64,000 bases of DNA from Sodaliphilus pleomorphus (GTDB lineage: Bacteria > Bacteroidota > Bacteroidia > Bacteroidales > Muribaculaceae). Location of the stretch: assembly GCF_009676955.1 (NCBI RefSeq), contig NZ_CP045696.1:2871001-2935000 (forward strand), read 5' to 3'. Within the stretch, counting starts at the first letter, position 1; every line of letters begins with the position of its first letter. Both the position numbers and the translations under genes were made by a program. Shown in pieces: positions 31,869 through 39,418 of the stretch. The notes below the pieces were generated by a model. That model saw only the letters and a program-made list of their open reading frames with translations, was not told where the DNA came from and ran no database searches.

Positions 31869-32408
31869 TTATTCGCCTATCTCGGTGAGTGCTCCTGTGG
31901 TTGAGTCGATGATAAAGCCGCGTACAGTGATGCTACCGGGGACGAGCGCATGGTTCTTCACCCGTCGCATTGTAGCCCGTACACTTTTCTCAGTGTCGCC
32001 AAAGCCGTCGAGCCACTGGCTGAGGTCGATGTGCCGCTCCACTTCTGCTACCTTGTCAGCACCGATCCGTTCACATATCAGTTGCTTCATGTGCACGCCG
32101 GTCATCTTCCCGGCGCCGCAATCAGTGTGGTGGATGAGCATGATCTCTTCAATGCCCAGCTCATAGATGCCCACGATGATCGATCGCATGACGGCATCGT
32201 AGTCGTCGAGGATGACACCGCCAGCTACCTTAACTATCTTCACCTCACCGTTCTTGATGCCTAATGCCTCAGGCAGCATCACACTCAGGCGGGTGTCCAT
32301 GCAGGTGACGATAAGCGTTTTGCCCGACGGCTTGCCATCGGTGATATGCTTCTCATAGCCCTTTCCGGCAACAAAGCGGCGGTTGTTCTTCAGTATTTCG
32401 TCAATCAT
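31869..32408 (-). CDS. Beta-class carbonic anhydrase
   Basis: A 179-residue enzyme interconverting CO2 and bicarbonate. Zinc ligands are C36 (VTCMDTRL, with the D38/R40 dyad), H94 and C97 (IHHTDCGAGKM). Length is typical of the short beta/epsilon-like bacterial form annotated as YvdA/CanB-like. It is last in a three-gene minus-strand unit: YccF, MsrA, then this gene with 26 bases between. Confidence 0.93.
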   Translation of the reverse strand: MIDEILKNNRRFVAGKGYEKHITDGKPSGKTLIVTCMDTRLSVMLPEALGIKNGEVKIVKVAGGVILDDYDAVMRSIIVGIYELGIEEIMLIHHTDCGAGKMTGVHMKQLICERIGADKVAEVERHIDLSQWLDGFGDTEKSVRATMRRVKNHALVPGSITVRGFIIDSTTGALTEIGE

Positions 32409-32434
32409 AATCGGGAAGTTGTTGTTTCATTAAA

Positions 32435-32971
32435 TTACTGCGTCTTTGCACGATTGTCTCTTGCCTTGCGCGCAAACTCAAACAAGCTTTGCGGCAGGTG
32501 GCAGTAGCCGTTGGGATTCTTGTCGAGATAATTCTGGTGGTAGTCCTCGGCCTTGTAGAAGTTGCGCAACGGCAGGTTCTCGACGGCGATCTTCCCGTTG
32601 ATGTGTTTTTGCTCATCGGCAAAGACCTCATTGATTACCGTCTCGTCATCCTTGTCGGTGTAATACACGCCGGTGCGGTACTGCGTTCCCGTGTCATGGC
32701 CCTGCCGGTTGATGCTTGTAGGGTCGATAGCCTTGAAAAACATCTCCAGCAAAAAATTCAACGATACCTTGGCGGGATCGTACATGACATGAACGGTCTC
32801 GGCAAAGCCGGTCTTGTCGGTGCACACCTCTTTGTAGGTCGGGTTTTCTGTGCGGCCATTGGCATAGCCTACCTCTGTGTCCACCACTCCGTCAATCTGC
32901 TTGAAATAATGCTCGGTGCCCCAAAAGCAACCTCCGGCGAGATATATCTCCTTCAATTCGTCTTTTTCCAT
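32435..32971 (-). CDS. msrA: Peptide methionine-(S)-sulfoxide reductase MsrA
   Basis: A 178-residue cytoplasmic repair enzyme. The catalytic motif GGCFWGTEHYF holds C15; downstream are EVGYANGRTENPTYKEVCT, DPTSINRQGHDTGTQYRTG and the YHQNYLDKNPNGYCHL ending, where the late Cys can serve for recycling. Length is normal and the MsrB fusion partner found in some relatives is absent. Middle gene of the YccF-MsrA-carbonic anhydrase unit. Confidence 0.95.
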   Translation of the reverse strand: MEKDELKEIYLAGGCFWGTEHYFKQIDGVVDTEVGYANGRTENPTYKEVCTDKTGFAETVHVMYDPAKVSLNFLLEMFFKAIDPTSINRQGHDTGTQYRTGVYYTDKDDETVINEVFADEQKHINGKIAVENLPLRNFYKAEDYHQNYLDKNPNGYCHLPQSLFEFARKARDNRAKTQ

Positions 32972-32998
32972 ATTTCTCCGTTTTATGTTTTCTTTATA

Positions 32999-33379
32999 TT
33001 AGAAATCGTTGTTGACTATCTCCTTCCCGAATGGTGCTAGTGCCAGACGCATCAGCCGGAAGTGCATCCTGCCCCAAGGAATGCCGACAATGGTGATGCA
33101 TAGGAGCAAGCCAGAGCCAAGATGAGTCAAGGCAATCCAAAAGCCACCGACGAAGAACCAAAGAATGTTCATGAACAAACTGAGACATCCTCCGTCCTGC
33201 GGCTGGTCAACAACATGTGAGCCAAATGGCCACAACGCGAGAATACCCAACCGAAGGGTGGCTATGCCGAATGGTATGCCGATGATGGTGATCATCAGCA
33301 GGAGTGATGAAACGAAATACTCCCCTGCGATGCCCAATCCTCCAAAGACGAGCCAAATGATATTTCCCAGTATCTTCAT
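32999..33379 (-). CDS. YccF-domain membrane protein
   Basis: A 126-residue inner-membrane protein from the ATG at 33379. Two tandem YccF repeats are visible: GNIIWLVFGGLGIAGEYF with IGIPFGIATLRL, and MNILWFFVGGFWIALTHL with VGIPWGRMHFRLMRLAL. Such proteins have four membrane spans and no established function. It leads the unit with MsrA 27 bases downstream. Confidence 0.9.
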   Translation of the reverse strand: MKILGNIIWLVFGGLGIAGEYFVSSLLLMITIIGIPFGIATLRLGILALWPFGSHVVDQPQDGGCLSLFMNILWFFVGGFWIALTHLGSGLLLCITIVGIPWGRMHFRLMRLALAPFGKEIVNNDF

Positions 33380-33419
33380 GAATTCAATCTCGGTTTCAGG
33401 TGATGAATGCATTTGCTCG

Positions 33420-33427
33420 CAAAGGTA
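33420..33427 (-). promoter_or_regulatory. -7 element for yccF-msrA-carbonic anhydrase
   Basis: Minus strand reads TACCTTTG (TAnnTTTG), 40 bases before the ATG at 33379. Confidence 0.65.
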
Positions 33428-33538
33428 ATGAAAATCACAGAAAGCAAAGAACAGACGCAGTCAATATTTGGCGCGCCAATAATTAGTGCCAGGACGTGGG
33501 TCTTTCACCTTTTTGGGGGGTTGAAGCTGAAAGCCAAG

Positions 33539-33591
33539 GGGTCTAATCCTTGTGGGTGCCGAGAGCTCGAATCCCCACAAGTAATAGACCC
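33539..33591. repeat. 53-base hairpin in a gene-free stretch
   Basis: GGGTCTA/TAGACCC (7 bp) stacks, across a 3x3 internal loop, on CTTGTGGG/CCCCACAAG (8 bp), closed by a loop holding the palindrome GAGCTC and the tRNA-like CTCGAATCCCC. No T-run follows. It lies between the redox region and the CMD-cupin gene. Nothing else is recognisable in 33430-33717. Confidence 0.75.
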
Positions 33592-33717
33592 TTCTTGGTT
33601 GCTGATAGCATGCTGGTATATGTCAGCAGATGTTTCAACTAAAAAGATATCGCCCTCATTGAGGAGTGCAGGCGTTGGACCGGTCGGTTGAATGGCCAGC
33701 GACCACGTGTCAGGGCA

Positions 33718-34584
33718 CTATTCTTTTACCTCGAGTCGGTCGTACTCGTCGTTGCTCACTGGCTCGAGCCATTCGTTGCTCACATTATCGCCAGGAACGG
33801 GCATGGCCAGATGCGCAAACCAGCTGTCGCGTGTGGCACCATGCCAGTGCTTCACGTTGGCAGGTATGTTCACCACGTCGCCGGGTAGCAGCAGGCGGGC
33901 GGGCTTGCCCCACTCCTGATACCAGCCACGGCCGGCCACACACACGAGGAGCTGACCGCCGCCCTTGGTGGCGTGGTGGATGTGCCAGTTGTTGCGGCAT
34001 CCGGGCTCGAAGGTGACGTTGTGTATGGGTATCTGCTCGGTCGAGATGGGAGCGAGGTAGCTCTGCCCGATGAAATACTTGGCATAGGCCGTGTTGGGCT
34101 CGCCTATGGGAAATACCATCTCGCGCTGGAACTGTGCTTTGCCGTCGCATGGGGCGGCGGTATCGCTGGCCCACACCTCTTTGGCCTCACGGAAGGCTGC
34201 CCATGCCTTGGGCCAACCGGCGTAGAATGCAATGTGGGTGAGTGCCTCGGCAATCTCTTGCCGCGTGATGCCGTTGGCCTTGGCGTTTTGCAGGTGATAG
34301 GCCAGGCTGCTGTCGGTCATGCCCATGCTCACAAGTGCCACCACGGTGATGAGGCTACGGTCACGGAGCGACAGTTGGTCCTGTCGGTTCCACACCTGTC
34401 CGAAGAGTACATCGTCGTTGAGCTCGGCAAATTTTGGCGCGAAGTCGCCCAGCTGCTTGCGGCCTGCGTCCTGTTTGATAGTTTTCTTTTCCATATTGAT
34501 GATTGATTGATGTTTTGATAATGGTTGAGCATTGGCATGCAGCGCCAGGCCCAAGAGGAGGAGAACAACTAATGCTCGTGCCAT
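33718..34584 (-). CDS. Exported carboxymuconolactone-decarboxylase-like / cupin fusion protein
   Basis: A 288-residue protein with a signal peptide (LVVLLLLGLALHANA). Residues about 45-135 are a CMD/AhpD-like domain (DRSLITVVALVSMGMTDSS, GITRQEIAEALTHIAFYAGW) but without the CxxC of AhpD peroxidases. Residues 185-265 are a cupin with metal-type histidines (NNWHIHHATKGGGQLLVCVAG and HWHGATRD). Such fusions are common in Bacteroidetes and their reaction is unknown. It follows the hydrolase gene by 15 bases in the same transcription unit. An internal Met (MEKKTIKQDAG) could give a cytoplasmic form. Confidence 0.88.
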   Translation of the reverse strand: MARALVVLLLLGLALHANAQPLSKHQSIINMEKKTIKQDAGRKQLGDFAPKFAELNDDVLFGQVWNRQDQLSLRDRSLITVVALVSMGMTDSSLAYHLQNAKANGITRQEIAEALTHIAFYAGWPKAWAAFREAKEVWASDTAAPCDGKAQFQREMVFPIGEPNTAYAKYFIGQSYLAPISTEQIPIHNVTFEPGCRNNWHIHHATKGGGQLLVCVAGRGWYQEWGKPARLLLPGDVVNIPANVKHWHGATRDSWFAHLAMPVPGDNVSNEWLEPVSNDEYDRLEVKE

Positions 34585-34599
34585 CGAGGTGATGCAATT

Positions 34600-35646
34600 T
34601 TATTTGAGGTACTTGTTGAAAAACGCCGCAATACGGTCGAAGGGTATTTTATCCATCTGGTCGTAAAGGTCGGTGTGGGTAGCGCCGGCAACGATGATGA
34701 TCTGCTTGTTGTCGCCCTTGAGTTTCTTGAATGTGTCCTCACCCATATAGCGGCTGTGGGCCTTTTCGCCATGAACGATGAGCACTGCATTTCGCAGGTC
34801 TTCGGGATGAGCCAGTATGTTGTTGTTCATCCATCCCGTCTGTGCCTGGAGCATCCATCCGCCATTGGAGTTCACCGACCGCTGGTGGTAGCCGCGCTTG
34901 GTCTTGTAGTAGGCCGAGTATTGCTGCACGAAGTCGGGCTCCTTGCCCGTGAGCTGATCCACGGGTATGCAACCTCCGGCACGCTGCGTTGGGCCTGTCG
35001 TGTATTCCTTAGTGCGCAGGGCCGCAATCTGCTCCTTGGCTTTGTAGCGTTCGTCGGCAGTGCCTTGGTCGAAATAGCCCCATGCACCCACACGCGGCAT
35101 GTCATACATTGTGCTGGCTACCGTGGCCTTGATGCGCGGGTCGGCAGCAGCGGCATTCAGTGCGATGCCGCCCCAACCGCATATGCCCACGATGCCAATG
35201 CGATTGGCTTCCACGTCGGGGCGGTTGCTCAAGTAGTCGACGGCTGCCTGGAAGTCCTCGGTGTTGATGTCGAGCGAGAACACGTCGCGTGGCTGTCCGC
35301 TGCTCTCACCGGTAAACGACGGGTCGAAGGCGATGGCCAGAAATCCACGCTCGGCGAGAGCCTGAGCATAGAGCCCCGACGACTGTTCTTTCACGGCACC
35401 GAAGGGGCCGCACACGGCCACAGCGGCGAGGTGCCCCTGTGCATGCTTGGGTTTGTACACATCGGCCGCAAGCTCAAGGCCGAAATGGTTGTGAAAGGAA
35501 ACTTTCTCATGCTCCACCTTCTCACTCTTGGCGAACACCTTGTCCCACTCTTGTGTCATCTTCAATTGTGTCATTTCATTTGTGTTTTGTGCCCCGGCAG
35601 CCATGATGATCATTAGCAATGCCAGGACTGTGATTATCGTTCTCAT
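34600..35646 (-). CDS. Exported alpha/beta hydrolase (dienelactone-hydrolase-like)
   Basis: A 348-residue protein with a signal peptide (ALLMIIMAAGAQ). It contains AVCGPFGAVKEQSSGLYAQA near the oxyanion region, the nucleophile elbow GICGWGGIAL with Cys in place of Ser, as in dienelactone hydrolases, and the C-terminal GATHTDLYDQ with the catalytic His. Substrate unknown. Operon with the CMD-cupin gene. The pseudogene at 21834-22044 carries a related C-terminus. Confidence 0.88.
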   Translation of the reverse strand: MRTIITVLALLMIIMAAGAQNTNEMTQLKMTQEWDKVFAKSEKVEHEKVSFHNHFGLELAADVYKPKHAQGHLAAVAVCGPFGAVKEQSSGLYAQALAERGFLAIAFDPSFTGESSGQPRDVFSLDINTEDFQAAVDYLSNRPDVEANRIGIVGICGWGGIALNAAAADPRIKATVASTMYDMPRVGAWGYFDQGTADERYKAKEQIAALRTKEYTTGPTQRAGGCIPVDQLTGKEPDFVQQYSAYYKTKRGYHQRSVNSNGGWMLQAQTGWMNNNILAHPEDLRNAVLIVHGEKAHSRYMGEDTFKKLKGDNKQIIIVAGATHTDLYDQMDKIPFDRIAAFFNKYLK

Positions 35647-35672
35647 TGGTTTGTTGTCTTTGTTGTACGGTG

Positions 35673-35680
35673 CAAATTTA
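35673..35680 (-). promoter_or_regulatory. -7 element for the hydrolase/CMD-cupin unit
   Basis: Minus strand reads TAAATTTG (TAnnTTTG), 26 bases before the ATG at 35646. Confidence 0.6.
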
Positions 35681-35866
35681 GGCGCTTCTCTTCAATTGCA
35701 CATTACCCTGATTGTGGCTTCTGTTACCCATATTGCTCTTGCATCGCTCATGGTGCCCAAGGTGATACACAGGACCGAAACTGCCACAACGCCCATCCAC
35801 ACCGCCTGCCTGTTGGCAGAGGCCCTTATCGGCAAATAGAAAGACAACCCATGCGCTTTTTTAGCA

Positions 35867-35978
35867 AAGTCAACTGAAGCCTTAATCCCTTGTTGTAGTG
35901 AAATACGCCCTCTGAGCTCACTATCGGTCCACGCTACGGCCTCTATTGCAAAGGGATAAAATCTTACGGCTTTGACTT
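35867..35978. repeat. Imperfect long palindrome in an intergenic region
   Basis: Left end AAGTCAACTGAAGCC...TTAATCCCTT and right end AAGGGATAAAATC...GGCTTTGACTT are imperfect inverted copies of about 26 bases; the centre adds TAGTGA/TCACTA around CTGAGC. The surrounding 35681-36148 shows no convincing gene. The structure suggests a REP-like or MITE-like element. Confidence 0.55.
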
Positions 35979-36148
35979 GACGGTAATTACTAACGCCTGT
36001 TTACCCGACAATATATAGGACTGAGTAAAAGCTCAAGTGTTGGCTTTGGAGTAGTCAGAGGGATTTCTATTCCCCGTGCTTATGAAGACAGGTTGAAATA
36101 AACCTTTATGACAGACAGCTTTTATGTATTTGATCAGAGCAAAAACAG

Positions 36149-36385
36149 CTATTTTTCTTGGGTTTTGTTGGGTTTCTGCCTGTCGTTGCTGGAGGCGAGG
36201 CCAAGGGCTGCGCCAAGCATTAAGCCAATCAACATCCATGTGCCTATGTCGTCGCAGATGGCGCCTATGGCGCATCCTCCCAGCAAGCCGAGGGCGATGC
36301 CGAGGGCGAGATTGCTTTTGGGCATGCCTTTATCTTGCTTTGGGACTTGGCTTTCTTTGCCAGTGTTGTCATTATCTGTTTTCAT
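36149..36385 (-). CDS. Small glycine-zipper membrane protein
   Basis: A 78-residue protein from the ATG at 36385. A charged, soluble N-terminus (MKTDNDNTGKESQVPKQDKG) is followed by ALGIALGLLGGCAIGAICDD and MLIGLMLGAALGLA, two short zipper-like membrane helices, and a polar tail. It resembles the 28703-28912 protein in design, though not in detailed sequence. Monocistronic with its own promoter. Function unknown. Confidence 0.65.
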   Translation of the reverse strand: MKTDNDNTGKESQVPKQDKGMPKSNLALGIALGLLGGCAIGAICDDIGTWMLIGLMLGAALGLASSNDRQKPNKTQEK

Positions 36386-36413
36386 CGAGGGGACAACGTG
36401 TTGTTGTTTTTTG

Positions 36414-36421
36414 CAAAGGTA
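36414..36421 (-). promoter_or_regulatory. -7 element for the 36149-36385 gene
   Basis: Minus strand reads TACCTTTG (TAnnTTTG), 28 bases before the ATG at 36385; supports that start over the in-frame ATG at 36433. Confidence 0.6.
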
Positions 36422-36596
36422 TGAAAACGCCATTGTCCTGCCGCCAGGCGAGTGATGGTTTTTACAAGATTGTTACATCTGGCGTGTGTGCCAGGCATGG
36501 CAGTGTGGATTGAGTCAATGGCGGGTTGAAATGGGCGACTGGCACGTTTTTTGTCATACAGTGGGTAAATAACTCTAAAAGGGGAAGTAAAAGACT

Positions 36597-37859
36597 ATGA
36601 GAGCAAACATCAAGAAGAATGGTTTGAAGCGAGTCGTCGTTGTGGGATGCGGTCTTGGCGGGCTTAGGCTGGCTCGCAGCCTGCGCAACTCGGGCTACCA
36701 GGTGGTGATCGTCGACAAGAACAACTACAACCAGTTTCCGCCACTCATCTATCAGGTGGCTTCGGCAGGCCTTGAACCGAGCAACATTTCTTTTCCCATA
36801 AGGCGCATTTTTCAGGGATACAAGCATTTCTACTTCCGCATGGCCGAGGTGAAGGCTATCGACGCCGGCGAGAAGGCTATTGCCACATCGGTGGGCCCAA
36901 TACACTACGATTACCTTGTGCTGGCGATGGGCGGCACTACCAATTTCTTTGGCAACAAGAATGCCGAGCAGCATGCTTTCCCCATGAAGACTGTTGTCGA
37001 CGGCATGAGACTGCGCAACCATATCCTTGAGACCCTGGAGCGTGCCGAGACCGAAGAGGACATGGCAAGGCGGCAGAAGTATATGAACGTGGTGATTGTG
37101 GGCGGCGGCCCTTCGGGCGTTGAGATAGCCGGCGCCTTGGCCGAGATGAAGCGCAACATTGTGCCTCGCGACTATCCCGACCTTGCCGACAAGATGCACA
37201 TCTATCTCATCAATGCCAGCGACCGCCTGCTCAAGTCGATGGACGAGAAATCGTCGAGCACGGCCGAGGCCGAGTTGAAAAATATGGGAGTGCACGTGCG
37301 CAACGGCTGGCGGGTGACCGACTATAAGGACAATGTGGTGTATATCGACAATGGCAAGACGCTGGAATCGTCGACGGTGGTGTGGGTGAGCGGCATCAAG
37401 GCCAATGTGGTCGAGGGCGTGCCCGAGGGGTCGGTTGGCCATGCAGGGCGGCTGCTATGCGACCGTTTCAATCGCGTCAAGGGCATGACCGATGTGTTTG
37501 CCATAGGCGACCAAAGCCTGGTCGAGGGTGATCCCGACTGGAAGCTCGGGCACCCCCAGCTGGCACAGGTTGCCTTGCAGCAGGCTGCCAATGTGGCCAG
37601 TAACATTGTTAAGAGCGACAATGGCCAGGAGATGAAGCCGTTTGTCTACAAGAACCTGGGCACGATGGCCACCATAGGCCGCAGGCGTGCTGTTGCCGAG
37701 ATAGGCAGCGCCAGGTTGGGCGGCACCTTAGCTTGGCTGCTGTGGCTGGTAGTGCATTTGCGCTCGATACTGGGCGTGAAAAACAAATTTTTTGTCCTTC
37801 TCAACTGGATGTGGAACTATTTCAACTACATGCAGAGTCTCAGGTTGATACTCAAGTGA
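36597..37859 (+). CDS. ndh: Type II NADH:quinone oxidoreductase (NDH-2)
   Basis: A 420-residue membrane-associated flavoprotein that passes electrons from NADH to quinone without pumping protons. The FAD-binding GCGLGGLRLARSLR is at about 18-31 and the NADH-binding VIVGGGPSGVEIAGALAE at about 165-182; FAIGDQSLVEGD near 300 is the FAD C-terminal motif, and PQLAQVALQQAANVA is the quinone-site region. The last 50 residues (LLWLVVHLRSILG, LNWMWNYFNYMQ) form amphipathic helices for membrane attachment. Monocistronic, ended by the hairpin at 37904. Confidence 0.93.
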   Translation: MRANIKKNGLKRVVVVGCGLGGLRLARSLRNSGYQVVIVDKNNYNQFPPLIYQVASAGLEPSNISFPIRRIFQGYKHFYFRMAEVKAIDAGEKAIATSVGPIHYDYLVLAMGGTTNFFGNKNAEQHAFPMKTVVDGMRLRNHILETLERAETEEDMARRQKYMNVVIVGGGPSGVEIAGALAEMKRNIVPRDYPDLADKMHIYLINASDRLLKSMDEKSSSTAEAELKNMGVHVRNGWRVTDYKDNVVYIDNGKTLESSTVVWVSGIKANVVEGVPEGSVGHAGRLLCDRFNRVKGMTDVFAIGDQSLVEGDPDWKLGHPQLAQVALQQAANVASNIVKSDNGQEMKPFVYKNLGTMATIGRRRAVAEIGSARLGGTLAWLLWLVVHLRSILGVKNKFFVLLNWMWNYFNYMQSLRLILK

Positions 37860-37903
37860 CCGCCGCCCCCTTTTTGCAAGAGGGCTGTGTGCAATATAAA
37901 TGA

Positions 37904-37947
37904 AGCAGGGTGTGCCATCGAGACGTGTTCTCGTGACACACCCTGCT
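37904..37947. terminator. Hairpin between convergent ndh and the oxidoreductase operon
   Basis: AGCAGGGTGTG pairs perfectly with CACACCCTGCT, and an inner CGAGA/TCTCG stem continues the structure. It sits between two genes transcribed toward each other, where a shared terminator is expected, but the flanking T-runs are weak. Confidence 0.6.
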
Positions 37948-38029
37948 CAAGTGTGTGTGTGCTGTTGTGCCGCTGTCGCAATAGGGCACCGCTCTCTATG
38001 TGGGGTGCGTGGCGGCGGCGTGTGCGCGA

Positions 38030-38569
38030 CTAAGTCGTCACCAGCGACATGCCTTTCTTGAGGGCCTCCTCGTTCATGGGTATCAAGCCCCAGTGGCGCT
38101 CGGGCAGCGACTTCTTCAAGCCCTTGAGCACGTTTTCGATCGTGACCACGGGCCGTACTTTCAAGTAGGCGCCCAGCACAATCATGTTGAACGACTTGGC
38201 GTTTTTCATCTCAAACGAAGCCTCGGTGGCATCGACCTTGTACACCTTGATGTCGGTGCGCTTGGGCGGGGTGTGGATTCCGTAGCTGTCGTAGATGAGC
38301 ACGCCGCCGGGTTTCACCTTGCTCTCAAAGCGGTCGAGACTCTGCTGGTTGAGCACGATTACAGCGTCGTAGCTGTTGAGAATGGGCGACGAGATGCGCT
38401 GGTCGCTCAGTATCACCGTCACATTGGCGGTGCCGCCTCGCTGCTCGGGCCCGTAGCTCGGCATCCACGTCACTTCTTTGCCTTCCATCAGGCCAGAGTA
38501 GGCCAGTATTTTGCCCATCGAGAGGACACCTTGTCCACCGAAACCTGCAATGATAATTTCTTCTTTCAT
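38030..38569 (-). CDS. korC: 2-oxoacid:ferredoxin oxidoreductase, gamma subunit
   Basis: A 179-residue subunit of the family's gamma type: IIAGFGGQGVLSMGKILAYS at the start, MPSYGPEQRGGTANVTVILSD and a central DAVIVLNQQSLDRFE. It participates in CoA binding and subunit contacts in the complex that oxidatively decarboxylates a 2-oxoacid to acyl-CoA with ferredoxin reduction. Fourth gene of the ferredoxin-alpha-beta-gamma operon. Whether the substrate is 2-oxoglutarate (Kor) or branched-chain 2-oxoacids (Vor) cannot be told from sequence. Confidence 0.9.
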   Translation of the reverse strand: MKEEIIIAGFGGQGVLSMGKILAYSGLMEGKEVTWMPSYGPEQRGGTANVTVILSDQRISSPILNSYDAVIVLNQQSLDRFESKVKPGGVLIYDSYGIHTPPKRTDIKVYKVDATEASFEMKNAKSFNMIVLGAYLKVRPVVTIENVLKGLKKSLPERHWGLIPMNEEALKKGMSLVTT

Positions 38570-38590
38570 AATCTTGTTGTCCTCCCTTGT

Positions 38591-39364
38591 TTATTTTGTT
38601 GCATCCACATCTTTCAAGTCGCCCAGCGGGTACTTCTTGAACATGTTCTCGACCATCCACTCGTTGGCCTTGACCGGGCTCATCTTCCAGCCGGTGTTGC
38701 AGGTGCTCACGATCTCGACGACCGATGTGCCCTTGCCCTCCATGCTGTTTTCAAAAGCCTTGCGTATTGCGGCTTTGGCCTTGCGTACTGCAGCGGCTGT
38801 GTGCACAGCCTGGCGTGTCACATAGCGTGTGCCGTCGAGCTGCGCCAGCAGCGGGGTGATGGCCAGCGGGTAGCCGTTGAGGTCGGCGCGGCGGCCGTAG
38901 GGGCAGGTGGCCGTCTTCTGGCCCAGCAGTGTGGTGGGGGCCATTTGGCCGCCCGTCATGCCGTAGATAGCATTGTTGATGAAGATGATGGCAATGCTCT
39001 CGCCGCGGTTGCAGGCGTGTATCGACTCGCAGGTGCCTATGGCGGCAAAGTCACCGTCGCCCTGGTAGGTGAACACCAGCTTGTCGGGCTGCAGGCGCTT
39101 GATGCCTGTGGCCATGGCCGTGGCACGGCCGTGGGCGGCCTCGACCCAGTCGATGTCGATGTAGTTGTAGGCAAACACGGCGCAGCCCACTGGCGAAACG
39201 CCTATTGCATATTCCTCGGCGCCCATTTCCTCGATGACCTGGGCCACCAGTTTGTGCACCACGCCGTGGCTGCAGCCTGGGCAGTAGTGCATGTTTCGGT
39301 CGTTCAGAAGCTTTGGTTTCTTGTAAACAAGATTTTCAGGCTTTATTATATCATTGATTTCCAT
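38591..39364 (-). CDS. korB: 2-oxoacid:ferredoxin oxidoreductase, beta (TPP) subunit
   Basis: A 257-residue subunit carrying thiamine diphosphate. It has YCPGCSHGVVHKLVAQ with the cluster/TPP-site cysteine, GDGDFAAIGTCES and the downstream FINNAIYGMTGGQ that make the TPP/Mg2+ motif, and TCNTGWKMSP near the C-terminus. Length is typical for four-subunit enzymes. Separated by 21 bases from the gamma gene and 54 from the alpha gene. Confidence 0.92.
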   Translation of the reverse strand: MEINDIIKPENLVYKKPKLLNDRNMHYCPGCSHGVVHKLVAQVIEEMGAEEYAIGVSPVGCAVFAYNYIDIDWVEAAHGRATAMATGIKRLQPDKLVFTYQGDGDFAAIGTCESIHACNRGESIAIIFINNAIYGMTGGQMAPTTLLGQKTATCPYGRRADLNGYPLAITPLLAQLDGTRYVTRQAVHTAAAVRKAKAAIRKAFENSMEGKGTSVVEIVSTCNTGWKMSPVKANEWMVENMFKKYPLGDLKDVDATK

Positions 39365-39418
39365 ATATTTGTCATTTTTAAGTTGTAACTGTAAAGTAAC
39401 AAGCAGGAGCGGCCTGTG

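Noticed and set aside
33407-33691. 94-codon plus-strand open frame over the hairpin at 33539
   Set aside because: No family resemblance; it crosses a structured repeat and starts inside the promoter region of the yccF unit.
35528-35839. 104-codon plus-strand open frame with hydrophobic stretches
   Set aside because: Its first third is antisense to the hydrolase signal peptide, and the rest has no motif or ribosome-binding site.
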